Origin: Pseudarthrobacter sp. NIBRBAC000502772
GTDB taxonomy: Bacteria; Actinomycetota; Actinomycetes; Actinomycetales; Micrococcaceae
Direction of reading: 5' to 3'
NCBI RefSeq assembly: GCF_006517235.1
Contig: NZ_CP041188.1
Coordinates: 1,488,001 to 1,552,000, forward strand
DNA length: 64,000 bases
Shown here: piece after piece, positions 16,486 through 24,518 of the stretch
Layout: each line of letters begins with the position of its first letter
Position numbering within the stretch: the stretch's first letter is position 1
Notes under the pieces: model-generated
What the model was told of the DNA's origin: nothing
The model's input: only the letters and a program-made list of their open reading frames with translations
Database searches by the model: none
Translations under genes and position numbers: made by a program

Positions 16486-16494
16486 TCGCCGGGG

Positions 16495-16553
16495 TTGCTC
16501 TATCAGCTTTGGTCGCTAAACCACGGGGTTGGGGACCAAAAGTGATAGGTCAT
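16495..16553. repeat. 59-bp palindromic intergenic repeat, copy B
   Basis: Same length and orientation as copy A, with the shared TTGCTCT, GCTAAACC and ACCAAAAGTGATA segments. Its arms are less perfect (CTATCA and TGATAG). It overlaps the stop of the carboxylate-amine ligase gene at 16516 and contributes that protein's last residues. Confidence 0.7.
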
Positions 16554-17673
16554 CCGAGGTGCTCGGCTCGTAGAAGGCCGGCTCCTGGTGGGTAACTACG
16601 ACGGCGTCGCTCACCACGTCAGCCAGCCTGCCGTGGCGGGCGTAGGCCTGCCGCTGCAGCTTGGCGCCGGTGCCGTTGCTGAAGATCCGTTGCAGGGATG
16701 CCTCGACGTAGGCTTCGTCGCCCGCCTCGACCAGGGCGTCGCGGACATGGTTGTGGAGCGCGGCGATGACCTTGCGTGCTGACTCCGGCTTGTGGGTCAG
16801 CGGGTTCAGCAGCTCGCCCTGGATTCCCCACCGGCTGGCCAGCCAGGAACCCTGACGCAGGATGATGGCCGAAACCATGTCCGGCGCATGGCCGGATTTC
16901 CATTCCCGGGAAGCGGTCTCCACCAGACCGCGCACCAGGGCAGCGATCAGGACGGTGTCGCGGGGATCGAGGCAAACGTCGGACACCCGGATCTCCACGG
17001 TGGGGTGGCGGGCGGAGAGGCGGGCATCAAAATCAGGGTTGTTTACTACGCCCGTTGCGGCCAGATCCGCTACCCGCTGGTGGTACGCCTGGGCAGAGCC
17101 GAAAATTTCCGTCGGCCCGGCGGAGGACCATCGGTTCCAGGCCTGGGTGCGGTAGCTGGCATAGCCGCTGTCAGCGCCGTCCCAGAACGGGGAGTTGGAG
17201 GTCAACGCCATCAGTGGCGGCAGCCAGGACCTGATGCGGTCCAGGATCGCGACGCCCTCCTCGTCAGAGTCAACGGAGACATGGATGTGGCAGCCGCAGG
17301 TCAGCTGTTTGCGGGCCGTTACAGCAAACTTTTCCAGCAGCGCGTCATAGCGGGGGTCGCTGGTGGAATGGGGTGTCACTGCCAGCGGGGACGTGGCGAG
17401 GGCGGCGATCCGGGCGCCCGCCTTCCGGGCAAGCGAGTCCGCGAGGGCTCGGCCGGACAGGATCTCGGCGGAGAGCCCGGTCAGGGTGCTGTGCGGGTGG
17501 GTGATCACTTCGATCTGTTCCTGGTGGAGCTCGACGGCGAGCATCGGGTGCGTGGAAAGGTCGCCAGGTTCGCCCGGGTCCTGGAGACGCAGCAGGTCTG
17601 CGGCCAGGGGCAGGGGACTGCCGTTGGAGGGATCAACGATCAGGAATTCTTCTTCTACACCAAAAGTACGCAC
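16516..17673 (-). CDS. Carboxylate-amine ligase / glutamate-cysteine ligase type 2 (YbdK-like)
   Basis: 385 aa from a GTG at 17673. The opening FGVEEEFLIVD, the central TCGCHIHVSV, RTQAWNRWSSAGPTEIFGS, RHPTVEIRVSDVCLDPRDTVLIAALVRGLV and the C-terminal AYARHGRLADVV are GCS2/YbdK signatures: the EEE and HIHVS residues bind Mg-ATP and the amino-acid substrate. YbdK has weak glutamate-cysteine ligase activity in vitro; actinobacteria use mycothiol, so the physiological product is uncertain. No clear Shine-Dalgarno precedes the start. Confidence 0.9.
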   Translation of the reverse strand: MRTFGVEEEFLIVDPSNGSPLPLAADLLRLQDPGEPGDLSTHPMLAVELHQEQIEVITHPHSTLTGLSAEILSGRALADSLARKAGARIAALATSPLAVTPHSTSDPRYDALLEKFAVTARKQLTCGCHIHVSVDSDEEGVAILDRIRSWLPPLMALTSNSPFWDGADSGYASYRTQAWNRWSSAGPTEIFGSAQAYHQRVADLAATGVVNNPDFDARLSARHPTVEIRVSDVCLDPRDTVLIAALVRGLVETASREWKSGHAPDMVSAIILRQGSWLASRWGIQGELLNPLTHKPESARKVIAALHNHVRDALVEAGDEAYVEASLQRIFSNGTGAKLQRQAYARHGRLADVVSDAVVVTHQEPAFYEPSTSDDLSLLVPNPVV

Positions 17674-18022
17674 TAACTAAGTGTGCGGCACTAAAAGCAG
17701 CCCCAGATCCACACTTGCTCGCGGCATCCGTGGGGGCATCCGTGGGGGCATCCGTGAGGGCACAGCGGGGCATCCGGGAGGGCCGCCTGAAGCAGTTGAA
17801 ATCCCCTATATCCGCGGGTGCCCATTCAGTTCCATAATGGCCACATAAGCTTCGGGGACCCTCGTGCCGATGATGGCTGGCGCGGCGCAGGGGAGTCCCA
17901 GGTGACCGCTCCGGCACTTGGCGCAAGGGGCGGCCACGCGGCACCGGACAACGATGTTCCGGATCCGCCCCCGGGGGAGAGCATCGCCACCAACGCGAAA
18001 GCAAGGCACAAAGGAAACCATC
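17674..18022. other. 349-bp intergenic region with short tandem repeats
   Basis: Separates the divergent ligase and VOC genes. It holds three consecutive 12-bp units GGCATCCGTGGG (17723-17758, the third ending GAG) and a fourth degenerate unit at 17769-17780. The 3' part provides AAAGGA before the VOC gene. No supported gene is seen; a minus-strand open frame at 17806-18072 has only weak coding character. Confidence 0.5.
17723..17780. repeat. 12-bp tandem repeat (three units plus one degenerate)
   Basis: GGCATCCGTGGG at 17723 and 17735, GGCATCCGTGAG at 17747, GGCATCCGGGAG at 17769 after a 10-base gap. Confidence 0.7.
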
Positions 18023-18403
18023 ATGCTCAAGGATCGAACCATCATGGCTGTCCTTCCCGCGAAGGACATCAACAGGGCGAAGGATTTCTATCGGGACAAG
18101 CTGGGCCTGGAACCGTCCGATTCCATGGAGGACGACAGCCTGTTCTACAGCGGCGGCAACGGAACGGGTTTCCTGATCTACCAGACAGAGAACGCCGGGA
18201 CGGCCAAGAACACCCAGATGGGCTGGGAAACGGACAACCTCGAACGCGAGATGGAGGAACTGCGGGGCCGCGGCGTCGTCTTTGAAGACTACGATTTCCC
18301 CGGCCTGAAGACGGAGAACGGCGTTGCCGATAATGACTGGGGGAAGGCCGCCTGGTTCCTGGACAGCGAAGGGAACATCCTCAACATCTCCCAGCGCAAG
18401 TAG
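18023..18403 (+). CDS. VOC (glyoxalase/bleomycin-resistance fold) family protein
   Basis: 126 aa from ATG 18023 with AAAGGAAACC upstream. MAVLPAKDINRAKDFYRDKLGLEPSD is the first beta-alpha-beta unit, and AWFLDSEGNILNISQR the last strand with a metal-ligand Glu/Asp position. This is the vicinal oxygen chelate fold; substrate unknown. Confidence 0.85.
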   Translation: MLKDRTIMAVLPAKDINRAKDFYRDKLGLEPSDSMEDDSLFYSGGNGTGFLIYQTENAGTAKNTQMGWETDNLEREMEELRGRGVVFEDYDFPGLKTENGVADNDWGKAAWFLDSEGNILNISQRK

Positions 18404-18444
18404 CCAGGCGCGGGCTGAATGAAGCAGGCTCATTGGCGCACCAA

Positions 18445-18479
18445 GGGGCCGCACTTGCCGCAAAGGCAGGTGCGGCCCC
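18445..18479. terminator. Strong hairpin terminator
   Basis: GGGGCCGCACTTGCC pairs with GGCAGGTGCGGCCCC (14 pairs plus one G-T wobble) around GCAAA. Flanking TTGGCGC and GCGCCA can extend the stem. It follows the VOC gene. Confidence 0.75.
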
Positions 18480-18524
18480 TGGCGCGCCACGCTCAGGAAT
18501 CGACGCGCCGCCTTCAGGAATAGA

Positions 18525-18878
18525 ATGGGCGCCATGGGCACCGTTGACGATTCCTTGGCCGATCTGCCTGAGCCCGACCGCGGCTGCCTGCAGCATGTGA
18601 TCGAGGTTGCAAGGGCCGTTGTGCCGGAGGCCGAGGAGGGGATGAGCTACGGGATGCCCGCCCTGAAATTTGAGGGAAAGCCGCTCGTGGGCGTCGTCCG
18701 GGCAGCCAAGCACCTCTCCGTCTTCCCGTTTTCCCCGGCGGTGATTGACGCCGTCGCCGGCCGGCTTGGAGGGTACTCCCTGTCCAAAGGGACCATCCGG
18801 TTCACGGCGGCGCATCCCCTCCCCGACGACGTGCTGGAGGACATCGTCCGGCTGCGCCGTGCCGAGATCCTCAAGTAG
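18525..18878 (+). CDS. DUF1801 (YdhG-like) protein
   Basis: 117 aa; ATG 18525, or the ATG at 18534 (114 aa). The sequence DRGCLQHVIEVARAVVPEAEEGMSYGMPALKFEGKPLVGVVRAAKHLSVFPFSPAVIDAV and GTIRFTAAHPLPDDVLEDIVRLRRAEI is the DUF1801 fold, related to frataxin-like YdhG iron chaperones. The MSYGMPAL motif is typical. Function in Actinobacteria is not established. Confidence 0.85.
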   Translation: MGAMGTVDDSLADLPEPDRGCLQHVIEVARAVVPEAEEGMSYGMPALKFEGKPLVGVVRAAKHLSVFPFSPAVIDAVAGRLGGYSLSKGTIRFTAAHPLPDDVLEDIVRLRRAEILK

Positions 18879-18890
18879 GGCCGGCGTCGG

Positions 18891-19328
18891 TCAGTGTTTG
18901 GACAAGGACTCTGGAAGCAGTCCGAGCTGTCCGAGGAACTCCAGCTGGTCGAAGTAGAAGTGGTGGCTGGTGATTTCGCCTCCCTCGACCCTGGCGACGT
19001 CGCAGCTTCTGACCCTGAGCTCCTTGCCGCTGGCCGGGAGGCTTTCGCCGGTAGGCAGGCTCAGCGGCCCGGTGTTGGTTCCGGCCACGAAGCCCTCATC
19101 GATCGCGACCTCCCCGGCCTCGTGCTTGTCCGTGTACTCATACCTGACGTCCGGGATGGCTTCCCAGAACTTGAAGAAGTACTTGGTTATGGCGTCACGC
19201 CCGGTGAGCTCGCCTTCATCTGGAGTGAAGGCCACGGCATCAGCGGAGTAGCAATTCGCCAGGGTTTCCTTGTCCTTTGCTGTCATGGCCGTGGTCAGAC
19301 GGTCCATGACCTCGCGTGCCTGTCCCAT
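18891..19328 (-). CDS. SnoaL-like ester cyclase family protein
   Basis: 145 aa from ATG 19328, chosen over an ATG four codons upstream because GGAGG lies six bases before it. The pattern TAKDKETLANCYSADAVAFTPDEGELTGRDAITKYFFKFWEAIPDVRYEYTDKHEAGEVAIDEGFVAGTNTGPL is a SnoaL/NTF2-like barrel. A shorter relative lies at 63417-63848, sharing the FTGTNTGP-like strand and the C-terminal QLGLxP. Such proteins are isomerases, cyclases or binding proteins; substrate unknown. Confidence 0.8.
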   Translation of the reverse strand: MGQAREVMDRLTTAMTAKDKETLANCYSADAVAFTPDEGELTGRDAITKYFFKFWEAIPDVRYEYTDKHEAGEVAIDEGFVAGTNTGPLSLPTGESLPASGKELRVRSCDVARVEGGEITSHHFYFDQLEFLGQLGLLPESLSKH

Positions 19329-19486
19329 TTCGACCTCCATTTTGTTCAGGGCGGCCTGACGGAACTGCGGGCCGCTTCGTGGTTTTGGCCTGCTGGTGCA
19401 AGGGCCAATTTAAGTACACGTCCGCCGTAGAAGAGTGTCAACGAACGGGGATACCCTCTGTGAATACCGCGGAGGAAGAGGAATCC

Positions 19487-20374
19487 ATGGGCACAAAAAC
19501 AGACGCAGAAACAGTTGAGGCAGTTCTCCATGACGGCTCAACCATCCCGGTCACGGTCCAGGGAGACGGACCCGGCGTCCTCCTGCCGGTCAGCCTGGCC
19601 CTGCACACGACGGCCGAAGCGGAGACGCTGCGCCAGTGGGGCGGGGACCCGGACCTGGGACCAAACCTCATCAACGGACTGGCACCAACCAACCGCGTCA
19701 TAGCCGCGGACTACGAAGCGCACCGCATGGCCCACCCGGCGCCGCAGACGCTCAGCCCGGGGAACATCGCGAAGGATCTGCTGGCAATTGCCGGTGCCGC
19801 TGGCGTCGACCGTTTTGCCTATTACGGCTACTCCTGGCTGGCGCTGTGCGGCCTGCAACTGGCACTCCGCACCGACCGTCTGCGGGCGCTCGCCATGGGC
19901 GGGTTCCCGCCGCTCGAGGGTCCGTACCGAAGCATGCTGGCGGTCACCCGCGCCGCGCATGCCATGTCCGTGCAGAAGGCCGGCGAATCGGCCGGCGAAC
20001 CGGCAGGCCCGGTCCCGGAACCCGAACCGGGCGACTGGGATTCGGTGTCGGTCCAGACCACCGAGGCGCAGACGCAGCAGTTCGTCACGCTGTACGAAGC
20101 GCTGCAGGATTTTGACGATTCCGCCGCCATACTCCCCGCCGACCTGCCCAAACTCGCGTTCGCCGGCGCCGAGGACCAGATCGACTACAAACCGGTCTGG
20201 GGCGGTGTGCGCGTGTCCATCGGGGAGCCCCTGGCGAGGCATCAAGCGGCCCTGACCAAGGCCGGGTGGGACGTCCGTGTCCTGCCGGGCCTGGATCACA
20301 TGGGTGCGATGCACAGCCCGGTGGCGCTGCCCATCCTGGCAGGCTGGCTGCGGAAGGTGGGCTGGGTGAAGTAG
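19487..20374 (+). CDS. Alpha/beta hydrolase family protein
   Basis: 295 aa from ATG 19487 (GGAGGAAGAGG upstream). It has an oxyanion region near GPGVLLPVSL, a nucleophile elbow AYYGYSWLALCGLQLAL (Gly-Tyr-Ser-Trp, without the usual second Gly) and a catalytic His in LPGLDHMGAMHS. GAEDQIDY supplies the acid position. The poor match at the elbow leaves the enzymatic class open. It is divergent from the SnoaL-like gene. Confidence 0.75.
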   Translation: MGTKTDAETVEAVLHDGSTIPVTVQGDGPGVLLPVSLALHTTAEAETLRQWGGDPDLGPNLINGLAPTNRVIAADYEAHRMAHPAPQTLSPGNIAKDLLAIAGAAGVDRFAYYGYSWLALCGLQLALRTDRLRALAMGGFPPLEGPYRSMLAVTRAAHAMSVQKAGESAGEPAGPVPEPEPGDWDSVSVQTTEAQTQQFVTLYEALQDFDDSAAILPADLPKLAFAGAEDQIDYKPVWGGVRVSIGEPLARHQAALTKAGWDVRVLPGLDHMGAMHSPVALPILAGWLRKVGWVK

Positions 20375-20387
20375 CTAGGCTGGGGCC

Positions 20388-20894
20388 ATGGACTTTCTCA
20401 TCAGGCAGGCCGCCCCCGAGGACGCTGAAGCCGTGGTGCATATGCACACCCTGTCCCACGAGGAAACCTATGGTGAGCGGCTGTCAGCGGAGTTCTTCAG
20501 GGCCCGGAGGGCCAGCATTCCCGAACGGGTGGAACGCCGTCGACCATTCCTGGCCGGCAGCGATCCGCGCATCATTGCCGTGGACGCCAACCATGAAGTG
20601 GTGGGTTTCGCCGACTCGGGTCCCGCACGGGATGAGGACGGCCCGGAGGCGCTGGAACTGTATTCGCTGTACACACTCCGGCGGACGCACGGCAGCGGGC
20701 TGGGGGCCGCGTTGCTGAGCGCGGCCATCGGTGAGAGCCCGGCGTATCTCTGGGTGCTGGAGAACAATCCCCGTGCGCAGGCCTTCTACGTCAAACACGG
20801 CTTTCGCCCTGACGGCACGCGCGGCCAGCTGCCATTCGAGTGGGAAGAACTGCCCGAAATCCGGATGGTCCGTCCGGGGCGGGCCCGGTCATGA
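20388..20894 (+). CDS. GNAT family N-acetyltransferase
   Basis: 168 aa from ATG 20388. DFLIRQAAPEDAEAVVHMHTLSHEETYG, then ELYSLYTLRRTHGSGLGAALLSAAIG (acetyl-CoA binding RxxxGxGxA-like loop) and LWVLENNPRAQAFYVKHGFRPDGTRG (C-terminal strand) are GNAT motifs. It is related to the protein at 31206-31724. It overlaps the following membrane gene by ATGA. Confidence 0.9.
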   Translation: MDFLIRQAAPEDAEAVVHMHTLSHEETYGERLSAEFFRARRASIPERVERRRPFLAGSDPRIIAVDANHEVVGFADSGPARDEDGPEALELYSLYTLRRTHGSGLGAALLSAAIGESPAYLWVLENNPRAQAFYVKHGFRPDGTRGQLPFEWEELPEIRMVRPGRARS

Positions 20895-21607
20895 CTATGC
20901 GGACAGGATCCTTGCCGGATAAGGGGCCGCCACCGCGCTGGGCCAGGATCGCTGTCGTGGTTTATCTGTCCGGGACGGTTGCCAATATTGGCGTTGCGCT
21001 CCTCGCCGGATCCCTCGACCTGGATCTGGATGAGACGGTCCGGGAGTGGCTGGTGCGGTCCTTGGTGGTCCTGACGCTTCCCGTTTCGGCAGCGTATTTC
21101 GCCGTGGTCTTCCTCCTTGATTCCTCGGGTCCGCCGCCGCAGGGTGGGTTGAGGCCGACGGCGGTTCTCTTCTATCTGGGTTTCCTCGCCCTTGCGGTGG
21201 TCAACGCAGCGCTCTTCCGGTGGATGGTTCTAAACACCCGGAAGCCGGTGCCGGCCGCCGTCACGCCTGCCCCTGTGCCTCAGGATCTGGGAGTGAGCAT
21301 TCACGGGGTCACTCGGTATGTCCGGCATCTTCGGTGGACGGTACCTCTGGCAGTTTTGCTGAGCCTTCCGCAGTGGTTCGTGGCCGGTTTTGCCTGGTGC
21401 GGGATCAGCGGTTGCAGCGGAGGAGGCTTCGGCGTGTCCACCGGGACCGAATGGCTTGCGGTCATTATGAGCGTGGTGAACGGATTCATCCTCGCGGTGG
21501 CTGTCTTCGTCGTGCCCTGGCTGTATCCCACAGGGAAGCGGGCCCTGATAGCCTTGGCGGCCGGAACGCTGTTCGGGCTTCTGGGGGCGGCAGTCACCCA
21601 CGGCTGA
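20891..21607 (+). CDS. Multi-pass membrane protein, unknown function
   Basis: 238 aa from ATG 20891, overlapping the GNAT stop. About six membrane helices are visible (IAVVVYLSGTVANIGVALLAG, SLVVLTLPVSAAYFAVVFLL, AVLFYLGFLALAVVNAALF, TVPLAVLLSLPQWFVAGFAWCG, LAVIMSVVNGFILAVAVFVVPWL, ALIALAAGTLFGLLGAAV). A Cys-Gly-rich loop CGISGCSGGGFG lies between helices 4 and 5. No family recognised. Confidence 0.65.
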   Translation: MTMRTGSLPDKGPPPRWARIAVVVYLSGTVANIGVALLAGSLDLDLDETVREWLVRSLVVLTLPVSAAYFAVVFLLDSSGPPPQGGLRPTAVLFYLGFLALAVVNAALFRWMVLNTRKPVPAAVTPAPVPQDLGVSIHGVTRYVRHLRWTVPLAVLLSLPQWFVAGFAWCGISGCSGGGFGVSTGTEWLAVIMSVVNGFILAVAVFVVPWLYPTGKRALIALAAGTLFGLLGAAVTHG

Positions 21608-21734
21608 GGCCTGCGTTCACCGGGGCGCGGGTTTGCCTTGACGCTCCGCGAGGGGTTGAGGAACATGGGCGGTATCGGCGCAGTCTGCCCGTCCGAGCTC
21701 CCGGCGCCTCCCGAACCACAAGGGACGTGCTGAC

Positions 21735-22922
21735 ATGTCGGAGCCCGCCAAACCCGGTTCAGTGAAACTCCTGCCGCCGCTCCGGCGCTTGCTGGTCCTG
21801 GCCGCCATCCTCGCTGTGATGCTGACCGGCTGCACCGGATCCCCAACGGCGCCGGTGCAGACTACCCAGGCCGCCGCGAAGTACAGGACCGGTCTGGAGG
21901 ATTTCAGCAGGCGGATGCTGGACCTCGGGGCTCCGGCCGTCCTGATCGAGGCGCGGATCAACGGCGAAGTCTGGTCACACGCCGGTGGGGTCCGCAGCCT
22001 GGGCAGCGCAGCGCCGGCTGAAGCCTCGGATTCCACGCACATCGGCAGCGTCACGAAATCCATGGTGGCAGTTTCGGTGCTCAAGCTCGTGGAGGACGGC
22101 CTCGTACAACTGGACGATCCGGTGGCGAACCACCTCCCCGACTTCGACAGTCTGGTGAATCCCCGGGGCGCCGTCACGGTGGCACATCTCCTGCGGCACG
22201 AAAGTGGAATCCCCAGCTACGAAGAGGAACTTTTCAGCTCCCGGCCCATCCGCCAGGCGCTGACGCAAAAGTTGTCGCTGGGTGAGAGCCTGGCCTTGTC
22301 AAGAGCAATGCCATGGGTGCGGACGCCCGGCAGCGGCGCGGACTACTCAAACTCGAACTACGTCGTGCTCGGCCTCCTGCTGGAGCGCCTTCGCGGCCGG
22401 CCAGTGGCCGAGATCCTGCGAAACGATGTGTTTGAACCACTGGGAATGAAGGACACGCATTTGACAGGCACCGGCACGCCTCCGTCCACCATGATCCACG
22501 GCCAACTTGAAGTTGACGGCGAACGGCTGGACTCGGCCTATTTGGGTGCAATCGTCGGCAACCCCGCGGGCGGCGTCGTCTCGACTGTCGGCGACCTGAA
22601 CACGTTCTACGCCTCGCTCATGGAGGGGCGGCTCCTGAAGCCGGCCACCCTCCAGCAGATGCAGCTGGCCCCTTTCGGCTTCTTCGGAATGGGCCTGCTG
22701 CGATGGAAGGACCTCTGCGGTGGCTTCTACTACGGGCACGACGGCGACTGGGCCGGGTACCGGACCATGGTGGTTACCAGCGCGGACGCCAAGCGGCAGG
22801 TGGCAATTGCCATTACGTACCCGCCGGAATCGTGGGACCCTGCGGCATACAGTCCCGACAATCCTGTCGGACCGGACGCGCTGTACAGGGCCGCGCGGAC
22901 GGCCCTCGATGTCAACTGCTAG
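21735..22922 (+). CDS. Serine-hydrolase (class C beta-lactamase-like) lipoprotein, catalytic motifs intact
   Basis: 395 aa from ATG 21735. Signal peptide with lipobox LTGC at about residue 32. The SxxK motif is HIGSVTKSM, the YxN motif is DYSNSNYVVLGLLLERLRG, and the third motif is YYGHDGDWAGY, so this should be an active D,D-peptidase- or esterase-type enzyme on the outer membrane face. It is the intact paralogue of the lipoprotein at 4488-5678, with which it shares the order of all segments and a C-terminal Cys (ALDVNC versus NALNLAC). Confidence 0.9.
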   Translation: MSEPAKPGSVKLLPPLRRLLVLAAILAVMLTGCTGSPTAPVQTTQAAAKYRTGLEDFSRRMLDLGAPAVLIEARINGEVWSHAGGVRSLGSAAPAEASDSTHIGSVTKSMVAVSVLKLVEDGLVQLDDPVANHLPDFDSLVNPRGAVTVAHLLRHESGIPSYEEELFSSRPIRQALTQKLSLGESLALSRAMPWVRTPGSGADYSNSNYVVLGLLLERLRGRPVAEILRNDVFEPLGMKDTHLTGTGTPPSTMIHGQLEVDGERLDSAYLGAIVGNPAGGVVSTVGDLNTFYASLMEGRLLKPATLQQMQLAPFGFFGMGLLRWKDLCGGFYYGHDGDWAGYRTMVVTSADAKRQVAIAITYPPESWDPAAYSPDNPVGPDALYRAARTALDVNC

Positions 22923-23008
22923 TGCGGTGACCACAGGCATAAGCCATGGGCTAAGACAGTGGGCGAACAGCCCTCGGCAACGCCGGCAATCATGGGTACG
23001 GTAGCGTC

Positions 23009-23344
23009 ATGCAAAAGATATCGATTGAGGCTTTGGCCCGTCAGCAGATCGCTGCCGCTGTTGCGGCGCCCAGCGGGCGGGCAGCCGATACAGCGTTCGG
23101 CGGGCATGAGAAGAAACTGCGCCAGACCGTCATGGCCTTCCGTGCCGGCACGCAGCTCAGCGAGCACCAGAACCCCGGCGAGGCAACGGTCTATGTGCTG
23201 AAGGGATCGGTCTGGTTGAGGGCTGGCGGGGAGTCGTGGCAGGGCAAGGCAGGGGATCTCCTGATCGTGCCGGACGGGCTGCATAGCCTGGAAGCGGAAG
23301 AGGACTCGGCGGTGCTGTTCACGGTGGTCAAGACCGACAGGTAG
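23009..23344 (+). CDS. Cupin domain protein
   Basis: 111 aa from ATG 23009. GTQLSEHQNPGEATVYVLKGSVWLRAGGESWQGKAGDLLIVPDGLHSLEAEEDSAVLFTVVK is a small cupin barrel: His and Glu metal-ligand positions in SEHQNPGEATVYVLKG and the His in PDGLHSL. Role unknown. A decayed copy of its 3' half lies at 53398-53555. Confidence 0.88.
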   Translation: MQKISIEALARQQIAAAVAAPSGRAADTAFGGHEKKLRQTVMAFRAGTQLSEHQNPGEATVYVLKGSVWLRAGGESWQGKAGDLLIVPDGLHSLEAEEDSAVLFTVVKTDR

Positions 23345-23389
23345 CCCGGGGCTGGTTAACTGGCAGGGAAGTCGAGAGAAGGAGCACCC

Positions 23390-24337
23390 ATGCCCGGTTT
23401 GCCCGCATCACCGAAACTACGGGTAAGTCTGCCCAGCCAGAACCTGGTGGACGCGCTCGCGCCGTCCGCCGGCGTCGAACTCTTCCTGTGGGACCTGACC
23501 GGCCCGGCGCCGGCCGACCAGTTCGACATTGTGGTGCCGCCCTACATGGGCGGGGTAGGGGCGCTGGCTGCGCTGGACTCCGTGGACGTCGGCCTGGTGC
23601 AGAGCCAGCTGATCGGGTACGACGGCGTCGAGGCGGTTCTGCCCGCGGGGTGCCTGTTCGCCAACGCGGCCGGAGTGCATGAGACGTCGACGGCGGAACT
23701 TGCGTTGGGCATGATCATCGCCAGCCAGCGGGGGATCCCGGACTTTGTGCGGAATTCGGCGACGGGGACCTGGGACCACCGCGAGCGCCCCAGCCTGGCC
23801 GACAGGCGCGTTTTGCTGGTGGGCTACGGGGGAGTGGGGAAGGCGATTGAGGCCCGGCTGCTGCCGTTCGAGACCGAGGTGACGCGGCTGGCCAGCCGCG
23901 GCCGCGACGATGAGCGCGGCAGGATCCATGGGATTGATTCCCTGTACGAGCAGCTGCCGCTGCACGACATTGTGGTGGTCAGCGTCCCGCTGAGCGAGCA
24001 GACCCGGCACCTGGTTGACGCCCGGTTCCTGGCGGCGATGCCGGACGGCGCACTGCTGGTGAATGTGGCCCGCGGGCCGGTGGCTGACACCGAGGCCCTG
24101 CTGCGCGAGACGTCGTCCGGCAGGCTCCGGGCCGCCCTGGACGTGACGGACCCGGAACCGCTGCCGCGCGATCATCCGCTATGGACCGTACCCGGTGTCC
24201 TGATCACCCCGCACGTGGGTGGGGCGAGCACCGCCATGCTGCCGCGGGTGGCGCGGCTCATCCGGAAGCAGATCGGGTTGCTGCAGGCCGGGCAGGAACC
24301 GGTGAACGTGGTGCTGGGTGGGGCCGCCGGGCGGTAG
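23390..24337 (+). CDS. D-isomer-specific 2-hydroxyacid dehydrogenase family protein
   Basis: 315 aa from ATG 23390. The NAD-binding Rossmann motif is LLVGYGGVGKAIEARLLPF, and the catalytic triad is spread over VNVARGPVADTEAL (Arg), LDVTDPEPLPRDHPLW (Glu) and ITPHVGGAST (His). NAD(P)-dependent reduction of a 2-oxo acid, for example glyoxylate or hydroxypyruvate. The N-terminal domain (SQLIGYDGVEAVLPAGCLFANAAGVHETSTAELALGMII) is complete. Single gene. Confidence 0.9.
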   Translation: MPGLPASPKLRVSLPSQNLVDALAPSAGVELFLWDLTGPAPADQFDIVVPPYMGGVGALAALDSVDVGLVQSQLIGYDGVEAVLPAGCLFANAAGVHETSTAELALGMIIASQRGIPDFVRNSATGTWDHRERPSLADRRVLLVGYGGVGKAIEARLLPFETEVTRLASRGRDDERGRIHGIDSLYEQLPLHDIVVVSVPLSEQTRHLVDARFLAAMPDGALLVNVARGPVADTEALLRETSSGRLRAALDVTDPEPLPRDHPLWTVPGVLITPHVGGASTAMLPRVARLIRKQIGLLQAGQEPVNVVLGGAAGR

Positions 24338-24518
24338 CTGAGGCCGGCGCATTCCGGGGGCGAGCCGTGTCTTTGGCCTTTTCTCCAACGACTTGCGCCT
24401 AGCATGACGCTGGTAGGCGCATCCACTATCTCCGAGTTGAAGGCCAGAGGCCCGGAAGCTATCCGTGACTTACGGAATGCGGGTGCCGGACCTTCATCTT
24501 CAACCACTTAAGGATCCA

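Noticed and set aside
17633..18541. 302-codon minus-strand open frame over the VOC gene
   Set aside because: Shadow of the VOC gene and its leader; low-complexity APTDAPTDA segments come from the 12-bp tandem repeat.
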